Part shown: positions 1-10,314 of the stretch, piece by piece
Layout: every line of letters starts with the position of its first letter
How positions within the stretch are numbered: the stretch's first letter is position 1
Assembly: GCF_027497215.1 (NCBI RefSeq)
Contig: NZ_CP114904.1
Coordinates: 4,917,001-4,981,000 of the forward strand
Source of the DNA: Micromonospora sp. WMMD812
GTDB taxonomy: Bacteria; Actinomycetota; Actinomycetes; Mycobacteriales; Micromonosporaceae
Direction of reading: 5' to 3'
Length of the DNA: 64,000 bases
Notes under the pieces: model-generated
The model's input: the letters and a program-made list of their open reading frames with translations, nothing else
Database searches by the model: none
What the model was told of the DNA's origin: nothing
Program-made: the position numbers and the translations under genes

Positions 1-1053
1 CGTCACGTTCGCCCGGCGCGGTCAGCGCACCGTGAACGCCGTGGACGGGGTCTCCTTCTCGGTCGACGCCGGTGAGGTGGTCGGCCTGGTCGGCGAGTCC
101 GGCTGTGGCAAGAGCGTCACCTCGCTGGCGATCATGGGCCTCCTGCCGAAGCAGCCCGGCCTCCGGGTCGGCGGGAAGGCGGTCTTCGACGGCACGGACC
201 TCCTCCAGCTGGACGACCGGTCCCGGCGGGACATCCGCGGTCGGGACATCGCGATGATCTTCCAGGACCCGCTCTCCTCGCTGAACCCGGTGATCCCGAT
301 CGGGTTGCAGGTCACCGAGGTGCTGACGCGGCACCGGGGGATGAAGGGGGAGGCGGCGCAGAAGGAGGCGGCCGCGCTGCTCGACCGGGTCGGCATCCCC
401 GACCCGAAGCGCCGGCTCAAGGAGTACCCGCACCAGCTCTCCGGCGGCATGCGGCAGCGCGCCCTGATCGCCATGGCGGTGGCCTGCCAGCCGCGGCTGC
501 TCATCGCCGACGAGCCGACCACCGCGCTGGACGTCACCATCCAGGCGCAGATCCTGGAGCTGCTCAAGGAGTTGGTGCGCGACTCCGGCACCGCGCTCGT
601 GATGATCACGCACGACCTCGGCGTGGTGGCCGGCATGTGCGACACGATCAACGTGCTCTACGCCGGGCGGGTGGTGGAGACGGCCCGCCGTCGTCCGCTG
701 TTCCGCGAGCCGCGTCACCCGTACACCGTGGGTCTGCTCGGCTCGGTGCCGCGCCTGGACGCCGGGCGCGGCGAGCGACTCAACCCCATCCCCGGCTCGG
801 TCCGCGACGTGCTGCCCTGGCACGACGGCTGCGCCTTCGCCCCGCGCTGCGCCCGCCGGATCGACGAATGTGTCGGCGAGCCGCCGCAGCTGGTGCTCGC
901 CCACGACGGCCGCAGCTACCGGTGCGTCAACCCGGCCCCGGTGCCCGGCTCGGTGCCGCCCGGCGCCTCGGTTGGCCCGGACGCCGCCGCCGCACCGGCG
1001 AATCCGGCCACCGCGCCGGCCCAGGTGCCCGCCCCGCGCGAGGAGGAATCAGC

Positions 1054-1057
<4 letters not shown>
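1..1057 (+). CDS. Dipeptide/oligopeptide ABC transporter ATPase, DppD/OppD type (5' end outside window)
   Basis: This is one of the two cytoplasmic ATPases that power a peptide (or nickel/dipeptide-like) importer. The reading frame is open to the left edge (codons begin at base 2 with [16 protein letters not shown]), so the GTG at 32 is internal and the true start lies outside. Walker A GESGCGKS is near base 95, the Q-loop FQDP near base 265, the signature LSGGMRQR near base 440 and Walker [11 protein letters not shown] near base 505. The C-terminal oligopeptide/dipeptide extension carries paired cysteines (CAFAPRC). Its last codons overlap the start of the second ATPase by four bases, and the permease and binding-protein genes are expected upstream. 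The substrate cannot be read from the sequence. Confidence 0.93.
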
Positions 1058-2157
<1,100 letters not shown>

Positions 2158-2215
2158 CCGGCGTCGTGGTCGCCGGTGCACGTCGCCGTGCTCGGACCGC
2201 CTCGGCGTGCGAACG

Positions 2216-2261
2216 AACGTTATGACTCAGAGTCATAAATATGCCTCTGAGTCATAACGTT
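2216..2261. repeat. AT-rich nested palindrome, operator- or terminator-like
   Basis: Two perfect 17-base arms (2216-2232, AACGTTATGACTCAGAG, and 2245-2261) flank a 12-base spacer. The left arm runs into a smaller palindrome, TATGACTC-A-GAGTCATA (2221-2237), so the half-site GAGTCATA occurs three times in 40 bases. It is markedly AT-richer than its surroundings. It lies 58 bases after the ABC operon stop and before a gene on the opposite strand, so it could be a bidirectional terminator. The half-site structure also resembles TetR/MarR-type operators. No regulator gene is adjacent. Confidence 0.8.
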
Positions 2262-2394
2262 TCTGAGTAGAGCTGGCCCGGCGCGGGCCGCGACCCGCAC
2301 CGGAGTGCGGCCCGGCCCCGCGGGCACCAGCGGCCGCCGGCGACGAGCGGGCACCGCGCGCCGGGCAGGGGGCGGGCGCTGGGAAGCTTGAGGG

Positions 2395-2832
2395 TCAGCC
2401 CTCGGGCCGGTGGAGCAAACCGACCGCGATGCCGTGCACCGCGTCGAGGCCGGCCGGGTCGGGCAGGGCCGCGCTGCCGCCGGTGACGACGTACCACTCG
2501 TCGGCGTCCTTGTACTGCACCCGCAGGGTGACCCGGCCGTCGGCCCATTCGGTGCGCAGCGTCAGCTCGCCGGTGACCACGCCGACCTCGTCGGTCATCA
2601 CGCCGCCCGGGCCGGGCACGACATCGGCGGTCCGGCTCTGCTGGCCGGTGCCGGTGGTCGCGCCGCTGCCCGCGTCGGCCTGCATGCCGGCACCGGGCAC
2701 CGCGGCGGTCGCCCCCGGCGGCCCGTCGGCGTTCATGCCGGCGCCCGGCTGCGCGGCCGGCGCTCCGGTGCCGCCGTCCGCGTTCATGCCGGCCGCGCTC
2801 GCCTCCGCCCCGGTCACGGCTTGCTCGCCCAT
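2395..2832 (-). CDS. Hypothetical protein with AGMNAD repeats
   Basis: I do not recognise a family. The 145-residue protein starts at the ATG at 2832, which overlaps the end of the upstream nuclease gene by 19 bases, so the two are probably co-transcribed and coupled. Residues about 10-60 are low-complexity, Gly/Ala-rich and contain three imperfect copies of AGMNAD or AGMQAD. The C-terminal 65 residues look like a folded beta-rich domain (GELTLRTEWADGRVTLRVQY). No signal peptide or membrane segment is seen. Its tie to a secreted nuclease lipoprotein suggests a partner or accessory role, but this is inference only. Confidence 0.6.
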   Translation of the reverse strand: MGEQAVTGAEASAAGMNADGGTGAPAAQPGAGMNADGPPGATAAVPGAGMQADAGSGATTGTGQQSRTADVVPGPGGVMTDEVGVVTGELTLRTEWADGRVTLRVQYKDADEWYVVTGGSAALPDPAGLDAVHGIAVGLLHRPEG

Positions 2833-3476
2833 GTGCAGTCCTCCAACATGTCGGTCAGGGCGGCCTTCTCGGCGCTGGTCACCGTCAGCCGCCAGTGGTG
2901 CTTGACCGTCACCCAGTGCTCGGCGTACTGGCACCAGTACGACCGGTTCGCCGGTTTCCACTGGGACGGGTCCTGGTCACCCTTTGCCCGGTTGGAGGAC
3001 GCGGAAACCGCGATGAGCTGCGGACGCGTCGTGTCGTTGGCGAAGTCGCCCCGCTTCGCGTCGTCCCACTCGTCGGCGCCGGAGCGCCAGGCGTTGGCCA
3101 GCGGCACCACGTGGTCGATGTCCACGTCGGACGGGTCAGTGAAGGCGCGCCCGTCGTACACGCTCTCCCAGCGCCCGCCCACCACGTTGCAGCCGGAGAG
3201 CTTGATGTTCTTGCCGTCCCGCTTGAGCACGGTGTCCCGCACGTCGCAGTTGGTGCCGGTGTCCCGCCAGTGCGGGAACCGCTCCCGGCTGTAGCCCTTC
3301 ATGGCCCCGGCGTTGGCCACCGTGAGCTGGCCCAACTCCTCCAGCACGTTGCGGCCGGCGCTGGGCGGCACATCCGGCTCCGGCTCGTCCACCGGCACGC
3401 AGCCGGCCGCGCCGAGCAGCAGCGCCGCGGCCAGCGCGACCGCCCGCGCCGCGCGCGGTCCTGATGTGGTACGCAC
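2814..3476 (-). CDS. Secreted HNH-family (DUF1524-like) nuclease lipoprotein
   Basis: This is a predicted exported endonuclease of the GmrSD-C/DUF1524 HNH group common in actinobacteria. The GTG at 3476 is preferred because ggaagg lies at the right distance; an upstream in-frame GTG overlaps that site. The 220-residue product begins with an Arg-containing n-region, a hydrophobic stretch and a lipobox, LLLGAAGC, so it should be a lipoprotein. The catalytic core is DIDHVVPLANAWRSGA, followed by a conserved Asn-rich SASSNRAKGDQDPSQW segment and two C-terminal cysteine positions. It may act in extracellular nucleic-acid scavenging or competition. The substrate is unknown. Confidence 0.85.
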   Translation of the reverse strand: MRTTSGPRAARAVALAAALLLGAAGCVPVDEPEPDVPPSAGRNVLEELGQLTVANAGAMKGYSRERFPHWRDTGTNCDVRDTVLKRDGKNIKLSGCNVVGGRWESVYDGRAFTDPSDVDIDHVVPLANAWRSGADEWDDAKRGDFANDTTRPQLIAVSASSNRAKGDQDPSQWKPANRSYWCQYAEHWVTVKHHWRLTVTSAEKAALTDMLEDCTWASKP

Positions 3477-3584
3477 AGACGACACCCTTCCAGCTTGCGG
3501 GCTCTCGGCGATCCCGCACAGTACCCGGGCACGGTTTCGGCGTTTCGTGGCGTCTCCCACATCGTGCAGGAAAGATAGGTAGCC

Positions 3585-5099
3585 GTGACCCAACCCGGTC
3601 CCCAGCTCCGAATGAGCAGCGCCGCAGGCCGGGGGACGCTGCTCGCCGCCGTGTTCGCCTCCGGCATGGTCTTCCTGGACGGCACGGTGGTCAACGTGGC
3701 CCTGCCCCGGCTCGGGCGCGAGCTGGACGCCTCCGTGGCCGATCTGCAGTGGACCGTGAACGGCTACCTGTTGATGCTCGCCGCGTTCGTGCTGCTCGGT
3801 GGGGCGCTCGGTGACCGCTTCGGCCGGCGTCGCATCTTCCTGCTCGGGGTGGTCTGGTTCACCGCCGCGTCCGTTCTCTGCGGCCTCGCCCAGGGCACCG
3901 GCTGGCTGGTCGGCGCCCGGTTCCTCCAGGGCGCCGGTGGCGCGCTGCTGACCCCCGGCTCGCTCTCGGTCCTCCAGTCCAGCTTCCATCCGGACGACCG
4001 GGGCCGGGCGATCGGCGCGTGGTCCGGGCTGTCCGGAGTGTCCACCGCGCTCGGCCCGTTCATCGGCGGCTGGCTGATCGACGCGCTCTCCTGGCGGTGG
4101 ATCTTCTTCCTGAACGTGCCGCTCGCCGTCCTGGTCGTGCTCGCCACGATCCGCTGGGTGCCGGAGAGCCGGGACGAGAACCTCTCGCGCACCCGGGCCG
4201 AGGGCCGCCAGCACCGAGGGTTCGACGTGGCCGGCGCGCTGCTCGGCGCGCTCGCCCTGGGCGGCATCACGTACGCGCTGATCGACGCGCCCGGCCGGGG
4301 GCTCGGCGCGCCTCCGGTCTGGGGAGCGGCGCTGGCCGGCGTGGTCGGGGCGGTGGCGTTCGTGCTGCTGGAACGCCGCCGCGGCGACACCGCGATGCTC
4401 CCCACCGGGTTGTTCAGCAGCCGGCTCTTCTCGGTGCTGAACATCTTCACCGTGGTGGTCTACGCCGCCCTCAGCGGCTTCACCTTCTTTCTCGCCGTCT
4501 ATCTCCAGAACGTGGTCGGCTGGTCGGCGCTGCTCACCGGGCTGGCGCTGCTGCCGATGACGGTGCTGCTGCTGATCGGATCCGCCCGAGCCGGCGCCCT
4601 GTCGGCGCGGATCGGGCCGCGGCTGCCGCTGACCATCGGCCCGGTGGTGGCCGCCGCCGGGCTGCTGCTGTTGCGCGGGGTCGGCCCGGGCGCCTCGTAC
4701 TGGGTGGACGTGCTGCCCGGGGTCGTGCTCTTCGGCGCCGGCCTGACCCTGGTGGTGGCGCCACTGACCGCCTCGGTGCTGGCCGCGGTGTCGGACCGCT
4801 TCGCCGGGGTGGCCAGCGGCTTCAACAACGCCGCCGCACGGGCCGGCGGTCTGCTCGCGGTGGCCGCGCTGCCGCTGATGGTCGGCCTCTCCGGCGGCGG
4901 TTACGAGCAGCATGGCGAGCTGACCGACGCGTTCCGCGGCGCGATGCTCTGGTGCGCCGGGCTACTGCTGGCCGGTGCGGTGCTGGCCGTGTCGCTGATC
5001 CACCGGCCGCCGCGGGAGGCGCCGCCGTCGCAGCCCTGCCACACGCTGCCCGCGGCCACCCCGCCCGCTCGGAAGCAGGCGCGGGGACGGGCCGCCTGA
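3585..5099 (+). CDS. MFS drug exporter, DHA2 (EmrB/QacA) family, 14 TM
   Basis: This proton-coupled exporter has 504 residues, typical of the 14-helix DHA2 family. Motif A-like GGALGDRFGRRR follows the second helix, and DGTVVNVALP near residue 30 is the family D1 signature. The GTG at 3585 follows aggaaag; an ATG nine codons later is an alternative. No cognate TetR or MarR gene is adjacent, so the substrate and regulation are open. The tail after the last helix is Pro/Arg-rich. The stop is followed at once by three tandem 28-base repeats and a strong bidirectional terminator shared with leuA. Confidence 0.92.
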   Translation: MTQPGPQLRMSSAAGRGTLLAAVFASGMVFLDGTVVNVALPRLGRELDASVADLQWTVNGYLLMLAAFVLLGGALGDRFGRRRIFLLGVVWFTAASVLCGLAQGTGWLVGARFLQGAGGALLTPGSLSVLQSSFHPDDRGRAIGAWSGLSGVSTALGPFIGGWLIDALSWRWIFFLNVPLAVLVVLATIRWVPESRDENLSRTRAEGRQHRGFDVAGALLGALALGGITYALIDAPGRGLGAPPVWGAALAGVVGAVAFVLLERRRGDTAMLPTGLFSSRLFSVLNIFTVVVYAALSGFTFFLAVYLQNVVGWSALLTGLALLPMTVLLLIGSARAGALSARIGPRLPLTIGPVVAAAGLLLLRGVGPGASYWVDVLPGVVLFGAGLTLVVAPLTASVLAAVSDRFAGVASGFNNAAARAGGLLAVAALPLMVGLSGGGYEQHGELTDAFRGAMLWCAGLLLAGAVLAVSLIHRPPREAPPSQPCHTLPAATPPARKQARGRAA

Positions 5100-5177
5100 G
5101 GCGTCCGACAGCGAACGGGCGTAGTGAGGCGTCCGACAGCGGACGGGCGTACCGAGGCGTCCGACAGCGGACGGGCC
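5098..5177. repeat. Three tandem 28-base repeats
   Basis: The unit beginning gaggcgtccgacagcg occurs at 5098, 5126 and 5154, nearly identical apart from one A/G change and the last few bases. The first copy overlaps the stop codon of the exporter gene and the third forms the left arm of the following terminator. Confidence 0.9.
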
Positions 5178-5211
5178 CCGGCCGACGACAGTCGCCGACC
5201 GGGGCCCGTCC
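5169..5211. terminator. Bidirectional hairpin terminator between exporter and leuA
   Basis: A perfect 13-base stem, GGACGGGCCCCGG (5169-5181) with its complement at 5199-5211, has a 17-base loop. It lies between two convergent genes, ending eight bases before the leuA stop on the other strand, and no T-tract is needed in such GC-rich genomes. Confidence 0.85.
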
Positions 5212-5218
5212 GGGTGTC

Positions 5219-7084
<1,866 letters not shown>

Positions 7085-7090
7085 TCAACT

Positions 7091-7127
7091 CCGCGACGAG
7101 GTGCCGGCCGGTCAGGCCTCGTCGCGG
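7091..7127 (-). promoter_or_regulatory. leuA attenuator hairpin
   Basis: A perfect 11-base stem, CCGCGACGAGG (7091-7101) with its complement at 7117-7127, overlaps the last codons and stop of the leucine-rich leader peptide. A ribosome stalled on the Leu codons (7133-7144) would cover the arm transcribed first, so hairpin formation would depend on leucyl-tRNA supply. This matches classical transcription attenuation known for actinobacterial leuA; the exact competing structure is not resolved. Confidence 0.8.
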
Positions 7128-7156
7128 CAGCCAAGGAGAAGGAGCGCCCGCCACAT
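7112..7156 (-). CDS. leuL: leuA leader peptide (14 residues, four Leu in a row)
   Basis: The short frame ATG at 7156 to TGA at 7112 encodes MWRALLLLGCRDEA, with four consecutive leucine codons (CTC CTT CTC CTT). CTT is a rare codon in a genome this GC-rich, which would make stalling more sensitive. A -10-like TAGGGT (7166-7171) lies nine bases upstream, so the transcript probably begins about two bases before the ATG and the leader is translated almost leaderless. The peptide is inferred to be a sensor of leucyl-tRNA rather than a functional product. Confidence 0.85.
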   Translation of the reverse strand: MWRALLLLGCRDEA

Positions 7157-7165
7157 GACAACGTG

Positions 7166-7171
7166 ACCCTA
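7166..7171 (-). promoter_or_regulatory. -10 element of leuA leader promoter
   Basis: TAGGGT on the minus strand, nine bases before the leader ATG, fits the actinobacterial TANNNT -10 consensus. No clear -35 is seen. Confidence 0.5.
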
Positions 7172-7206
7172 CGTGATGAGCCGGGGGGTGGGAAGGCGCG
7201 TCCGCA

Positions 7207-8481
7207 CTATGGGACCAGAGTCACCCGATCCTCCGGCGAGGCGACCTCGCCCAGCCGCGGCGTCCGTTCGGCCCGAGCCACCGCCGGTACGATCGCCAGA
7301 CCGACCAGCGTGAAGATCGCCGCCGTCGGGTACCAGCCCCAGCCGCCGGTGGTGACCCCGAGTGCGGTCAGCCCCGCCGGGGCGATCAGGTACTGCAACT
7401 GGGAGCCGAGCCGGAACGCCCCCACGTACGCGCCGCGCTGGGCGGCCGGCGGCAGGGTGGCGGTGAGTCCCCAGGCGCCCGCCGACTCGATCAGCTCCGC
7501 CACGATGAGCAGCGTCGCAGCGGCCACCAGCACCACCACGGTGAGCGCGCCCCGGGTCGCTCCGGAGACCGGCAGGACCAGGCAGAACAGGGCGATCAAC
7601 AGGGCGCCCCGGCGGGACGCCCGGGCGGCGCCCGGCGCGCTGTCGGCGCCCCGGCTGGCGCGTACCTGGAGCAGCACGATCAGGACCGTGTTGAGCAGCA
7701 CCAGCCCGGCGATCACCGCCTTCGGGGCGTCGGTGTGGGTGAGGATCCAGAGCGGCATCACCGTGAGGTAGAGCGTCTGATGCGCGGTGAGCAGCCCGGA
7801 AAGCACGGACACCGCCATGAACGGCCGGTCCCGCAGCACGGCGAGCCGGCTCATCGGCTCCGCCGGCCGGGTCACCTGCGGCAGCCGGGGCAGCCGCCGC
7901 ACGAAGAGCGACGTCACCAGGAAGACCGCCGCGATGAACCAGACCATCGCCCGGTACGCCGCGATCGTGTCCGCCGCCAGCACCAGGCCGCTGATCACCG
8001 CGCCCAACCCGAACCCGACGTTCAGCGACGAGCGCTGGTACGCCATGGCGGTGACCCGTTCGGCCGGAGGAAGCGCGTTGATCGAGTAGACCTGCACGGC
8101 CACGCCCGTCGCGGCGTGCACGGCGGCCAGCGCCACCACCACGGTGAGGAAGCCGGCGAAGCCGCCCACGAAGGGGTAGGTCGCGAAGAGCGCCGCCTCC
8201 AGCACCAGCCCGAGCACCCAGACCCGCTGCGGGCCGTACCGGTCGGTGAGCCCGCCCAGCGGCACCGTGCCCAGCAGCGACACTCCCGCCGCGATGGAGA
8301 GGCCCAACCCCACCTGGGCGGCGCTGAGCCCGAGCGCCCGGGTGAAGAAGACGGCGCTGCCGGCCTGGAACAGGCCGTTGCCGACGGCGTAGACCATGGC
8401 CTGCACGGCCAGGGCGCGGGTCAGCCCGGCGGGCGGTACGACGTGCCGGGCGGCGGTACGGATGGTGTCTCTGGCTCCCAT
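7207..8481 (-). CDS. MFS transporter, 12 TM
   Basis: The 424-residue protein has the twelve-helix pattern of the major facilitator superfamily, with motif A-like GGLTDRYGPQR after helix 2 and a basic central loop (RRLPRLPQVTRP). The ATG at 8481 opens MGARDTIRTAARHVV; earlier in-frame sequence lacks helix character. It is divergent from an ArsR-type regulator 67 bases away, an arrangement typical of a locally regulated exporter. The similar MFS gene at 18714-19994 is a paralogue by overall layout. The substrate is unknown. Confidence 0.85.
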   Translation of the reverse strand: MGARDTIRTAARHVVPPAGLTRALAVQAMVYAVGNGLFQAGSAVFFTRALGLSAAQVGLGLSIAAGVSLLGTVPLGGLTDRYGPQRVWVLGLVLEAALFATYPFVGGFAGFLTVVVALAAVHAATGVAVQVYSINALPPAERVTAMAYQRSSLNVGFGLGAVISGLVLAADTIAAYRAMVWFIAAVFLVTSLFVRRLPRLPQVTRPAEPMSRLAVLRDRPFMAVSVLSGLLTAHQTLYLTVMPLWILTHTDAPKAVIAGLVLLNTVLIVLLQVRASRGADSAPGAARASRRGALLIALFCLVLPVSGATRGALTVVVLVAAATLLIVAELIESAGAWGLTATLPPAAQRGAYVGAFRLGSQLQYLIAPAGLTALGVTTGGWGWYPTAAIFTLVGLAIVPAVARAERTPRLGEVASPEDRVTLVP

Positions 8482-8524
8482 GACGGGTGAGCCAAGCGGG
8501 GCCCCCACGGCCCGGTCGAGCGAT

Positions 8525-8539
8525 TTAGGCTGAGCCGAA
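8525..8539. promoter_or_regulatory. Candidate operator/-10 between MFS gene and ArsR-type regulator
   Basis: TTAGGCT-G-AGCCGAA is a near-perfect palindrome (one mismatch) containing a -10-like TAGGCT (8526-8531) oriented toward the regulator gene. It sits in the 67-base divergent region, where an autoregulatory operator would be expected. Confidence 0.35.
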
Positions 8540-8548
8540 TCCACGGGG

Positions 8549-9544
8549 GTGCGCGTGTCCGAGTTGCGGTTCGAGCCGGCCGACGTCGCGGGCGTGCGGT
8601 TCACGGTCTCGCCGGTGTGGGAGACCGTCTCCAGCCTCTGGTTGCTCGACAACCCGGTCCGGCACGCCGTGCACCTGTCCTGGATCGACCGGGCCCGGGT
8701 GACCGCCCGCCGCCCCGAGGTGGCCGTCCGGATCCGGTCGCTGCGGGGGCTGGCCCGGCCCCGCCGCTGGCTGCCCGACTTCCTCACCCCAGCGACCACC
8801 CGGGCCGATGTGACCCTGGAGGAGCAGCTCGACCAGATCGCGGCGACCGCGCCCGACGTCGTGGTGCGGGACCTGTTGTCCACCACCCCGAGCGGGCCGC
8901 TGTCCCGGTTCGGGCAGGCCCTGCTGGTCGCGCCGCGCGAGCTGCTGCCGCAGCTCGTCGATGCGGTGCGGGTCTGGCACGACGAGGCGATCGCGCCGGA
9001 CTGGGCGCGCATGCGGGCGCTGCTGGAGGCCGACGTCGCCCACCGCGCCGCTCAGCTTGCCGAGGGTGGCGCCGGGAGGGTCCTGGACCAGCTGCACCGG
9101 AGCCTGCACTGGCTCGGCGATCGAGTGGTCAGCGACGACCCGTTCGAGCGGGACTTCGACCTGGGCGGGCGCGGGCTGGCGCTCAACCCGGGGGTCTTCA
9201 CGGACCGGCGGGTGCTGTGGAACCTGCTGGAGGAGTCCATGCCCGCCGGGACGTACCCGGTCCGGGCGGTCGGCACGCTGTGGGAGACGTACCCGATGCC
9301 CCCCGGGGACCCACTGGCCCGAGTGGTGGGGTCGGGCCGGGCCGCGCTACTGCACCTGCTCGACACGCCGGCGACCACCACCGACTTGGCCCGGCGCACC
9401 GGCCTCTCCTGCGGGAGCGTCTCCCAGCACCTGGCGGCCCTGCACGCCGCCGGGCTGGTCGTCCGCACCCGGCGCAGCCGCCACGTCTTCTACCGCAACA
9501 CGGATGCCGCGATGGTCCTCCTCCGCGCCGCCCGGGGCGACTGA
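8549..9544 (+). CDS. ArsR-like winged-helix regulator with DUF5937-type N-terminal domain
   Basis: The 331-residue protein has a long N-terminal domain (residues about 1-240, EPADVAGVRFTVSPVWET) of the kind annotated DUF5937 in actinobacteria. An ArsR winged helix-turn-helix follows at about residues 255-325 (TDLARRTGLSCGSVSQHLAALHAAGLV, given here as position 275-300). No metal-binding cysteine pair is seen, so it is unlikely to be a metal sensor. It is divergent from the MFS exporter and is inferred to repress it. The start is either the GTG at 8549 or the GTG two codons later; both follow a G-rich run. Confidence 0.82.
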   Translation: MRVSELRFEPADVAGVRFTVSPVWETVSSLWLLDNPVRHAVHLSWIDRARVTARRPEVAVRIRSLRGLARPRRWLPDFLTPATTRADVTLEEQLDQIAATAPDVVVRDLLSTTPSGPLSRFGQALLVAPRELLPQLVDAVRVWHDEAIAPDWARMRALLEADVAHRAAQLAEGGAGRVLDQLHRSLHWLGDRVVSDDPFERDFDLGGRGLALNPGVFTDRRVLWNLLEESMPAGTYPVRAVGTLWETYPMPPGDPLARVVGSGRAALLHLLDTPATTTDLARRTGLSCGSVSQHLAALHAAGLVVRTRRSRHVFYRNTDAAMVLLRAARGD

Positions 9545-9700
9545 GGCGTACGTCCTCCGGCTTCCGACCGCCGGTCCGCCGACGGACCTGGGGTGCGTCG
9601 AGGCGTGCTCCGTCAAGCATGGCGACAGGGCGCGGTGTCCCGACCGGACGGCGCCGGGTTGCCGCGCCGCCGGTCGGTCGAGGGGCGGGAATCGGGGCGT

Positions 9701-10231
9701 TCAGCGGAGGAGGAGAAAGGGCAGCGGGTGGCGGTGGCGCAGGGCGGTCTCCCGGGCGAGCAGGTCGGGCGGCAGCGCGTATGGGTCGCCGAGCCGACCG
9801 ACGGCGGCCACCACCAGCGGGCGTACGTCGCCGGGCAGGTCCAGTTCCGTGGCGAGGCCGGCCCGGTCGAAGCGGGTGACCTGGCGTACGTGCAGGCCGA
9901 GCGCGGTGGCCTGCACGGTCAGGTGAGCCATCGCCTGCCCCAGGTCGTACGCGGCGCGCTCGGCGTCGCCGCCGGTGTGCGCGCCCACCACCAGCGCGGA
10001 GGCGTGCCGGGCCCAGCTCTGGTCGCCGCCGGGCAGGTTGATCAGGATCCGCTTCCAGGTGTCGTCGTCCCGGTGGCCGAGGGCGAACCGCCAGGGCTGC
10101 CGGTTTTCGGCCGAGGGTGCCCAGCGGGCCGCCTCCAGCAGCGAAGCCGCCTCGCCCGGGCGCAGCTCGTTGCCGGGGTCGAACGCCCGAGGGCTCCAGC
10201 GGAAGGCGAGCAGCGGGGTGAGGTCGGCCAT
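9701..10231 (-). CDS. Nitroreductase family protein
   Basis: This 176-residue protein belongs to the FMN-dependent nitroreductase fold. The N-terminal FRWSPRAFDPG and EAARWAPSAENRQPWRF segments are the usual phosphate-of-FMN binding region (Arg, Ser, Asn, Gln). The family reduces nitro compounds, quinones or flavins with NAD(P)H. The ATG at 10231 gives the expected N-terminus but has no good ribosome site, so the true start could be slightly upstream. It is at the lower end of family length and lies 83 bases after a lipoprotein gene on the same strand, so shared transcription is possible. Confidence 0.85.
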   Translation of the reverse strand: MADLTPLLAFRWSPRAFDPGNELRPGEAASLLEAARWAPSAENRQPWRFALGHRDDDTWKRILINLPGGDQSWARHASALVVGAHTGGDAERAAYDLGQAMAHLTVQATALGLHVRQVTRFDRAGLATELDLPGDVRPLVVAAVGRLGDPYALPPDLLARETALRHRHPLPFLLLR

Positions 10232-10314
10232 GGAGGAAGGGTCCTGTATGGCCGTTTCGACCGGGCGGACGGGCCGGGTAAATGTGGGCAAGAGCACCCG
10301 TAACGGGACGAAGA

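Noticed and set aside
2252..2548. Small minus-strand open frame next to the AT-rich palindrome
   Set aside because: It is out of frame with the supported gene at 2395-2832, overlaps its end, and has shadow-like composition.
5098..5177. 28-base repeats as a mini CRISPR
   Set aside because: Copies are directly adjacent without spacers, and the last is part of a terminator.
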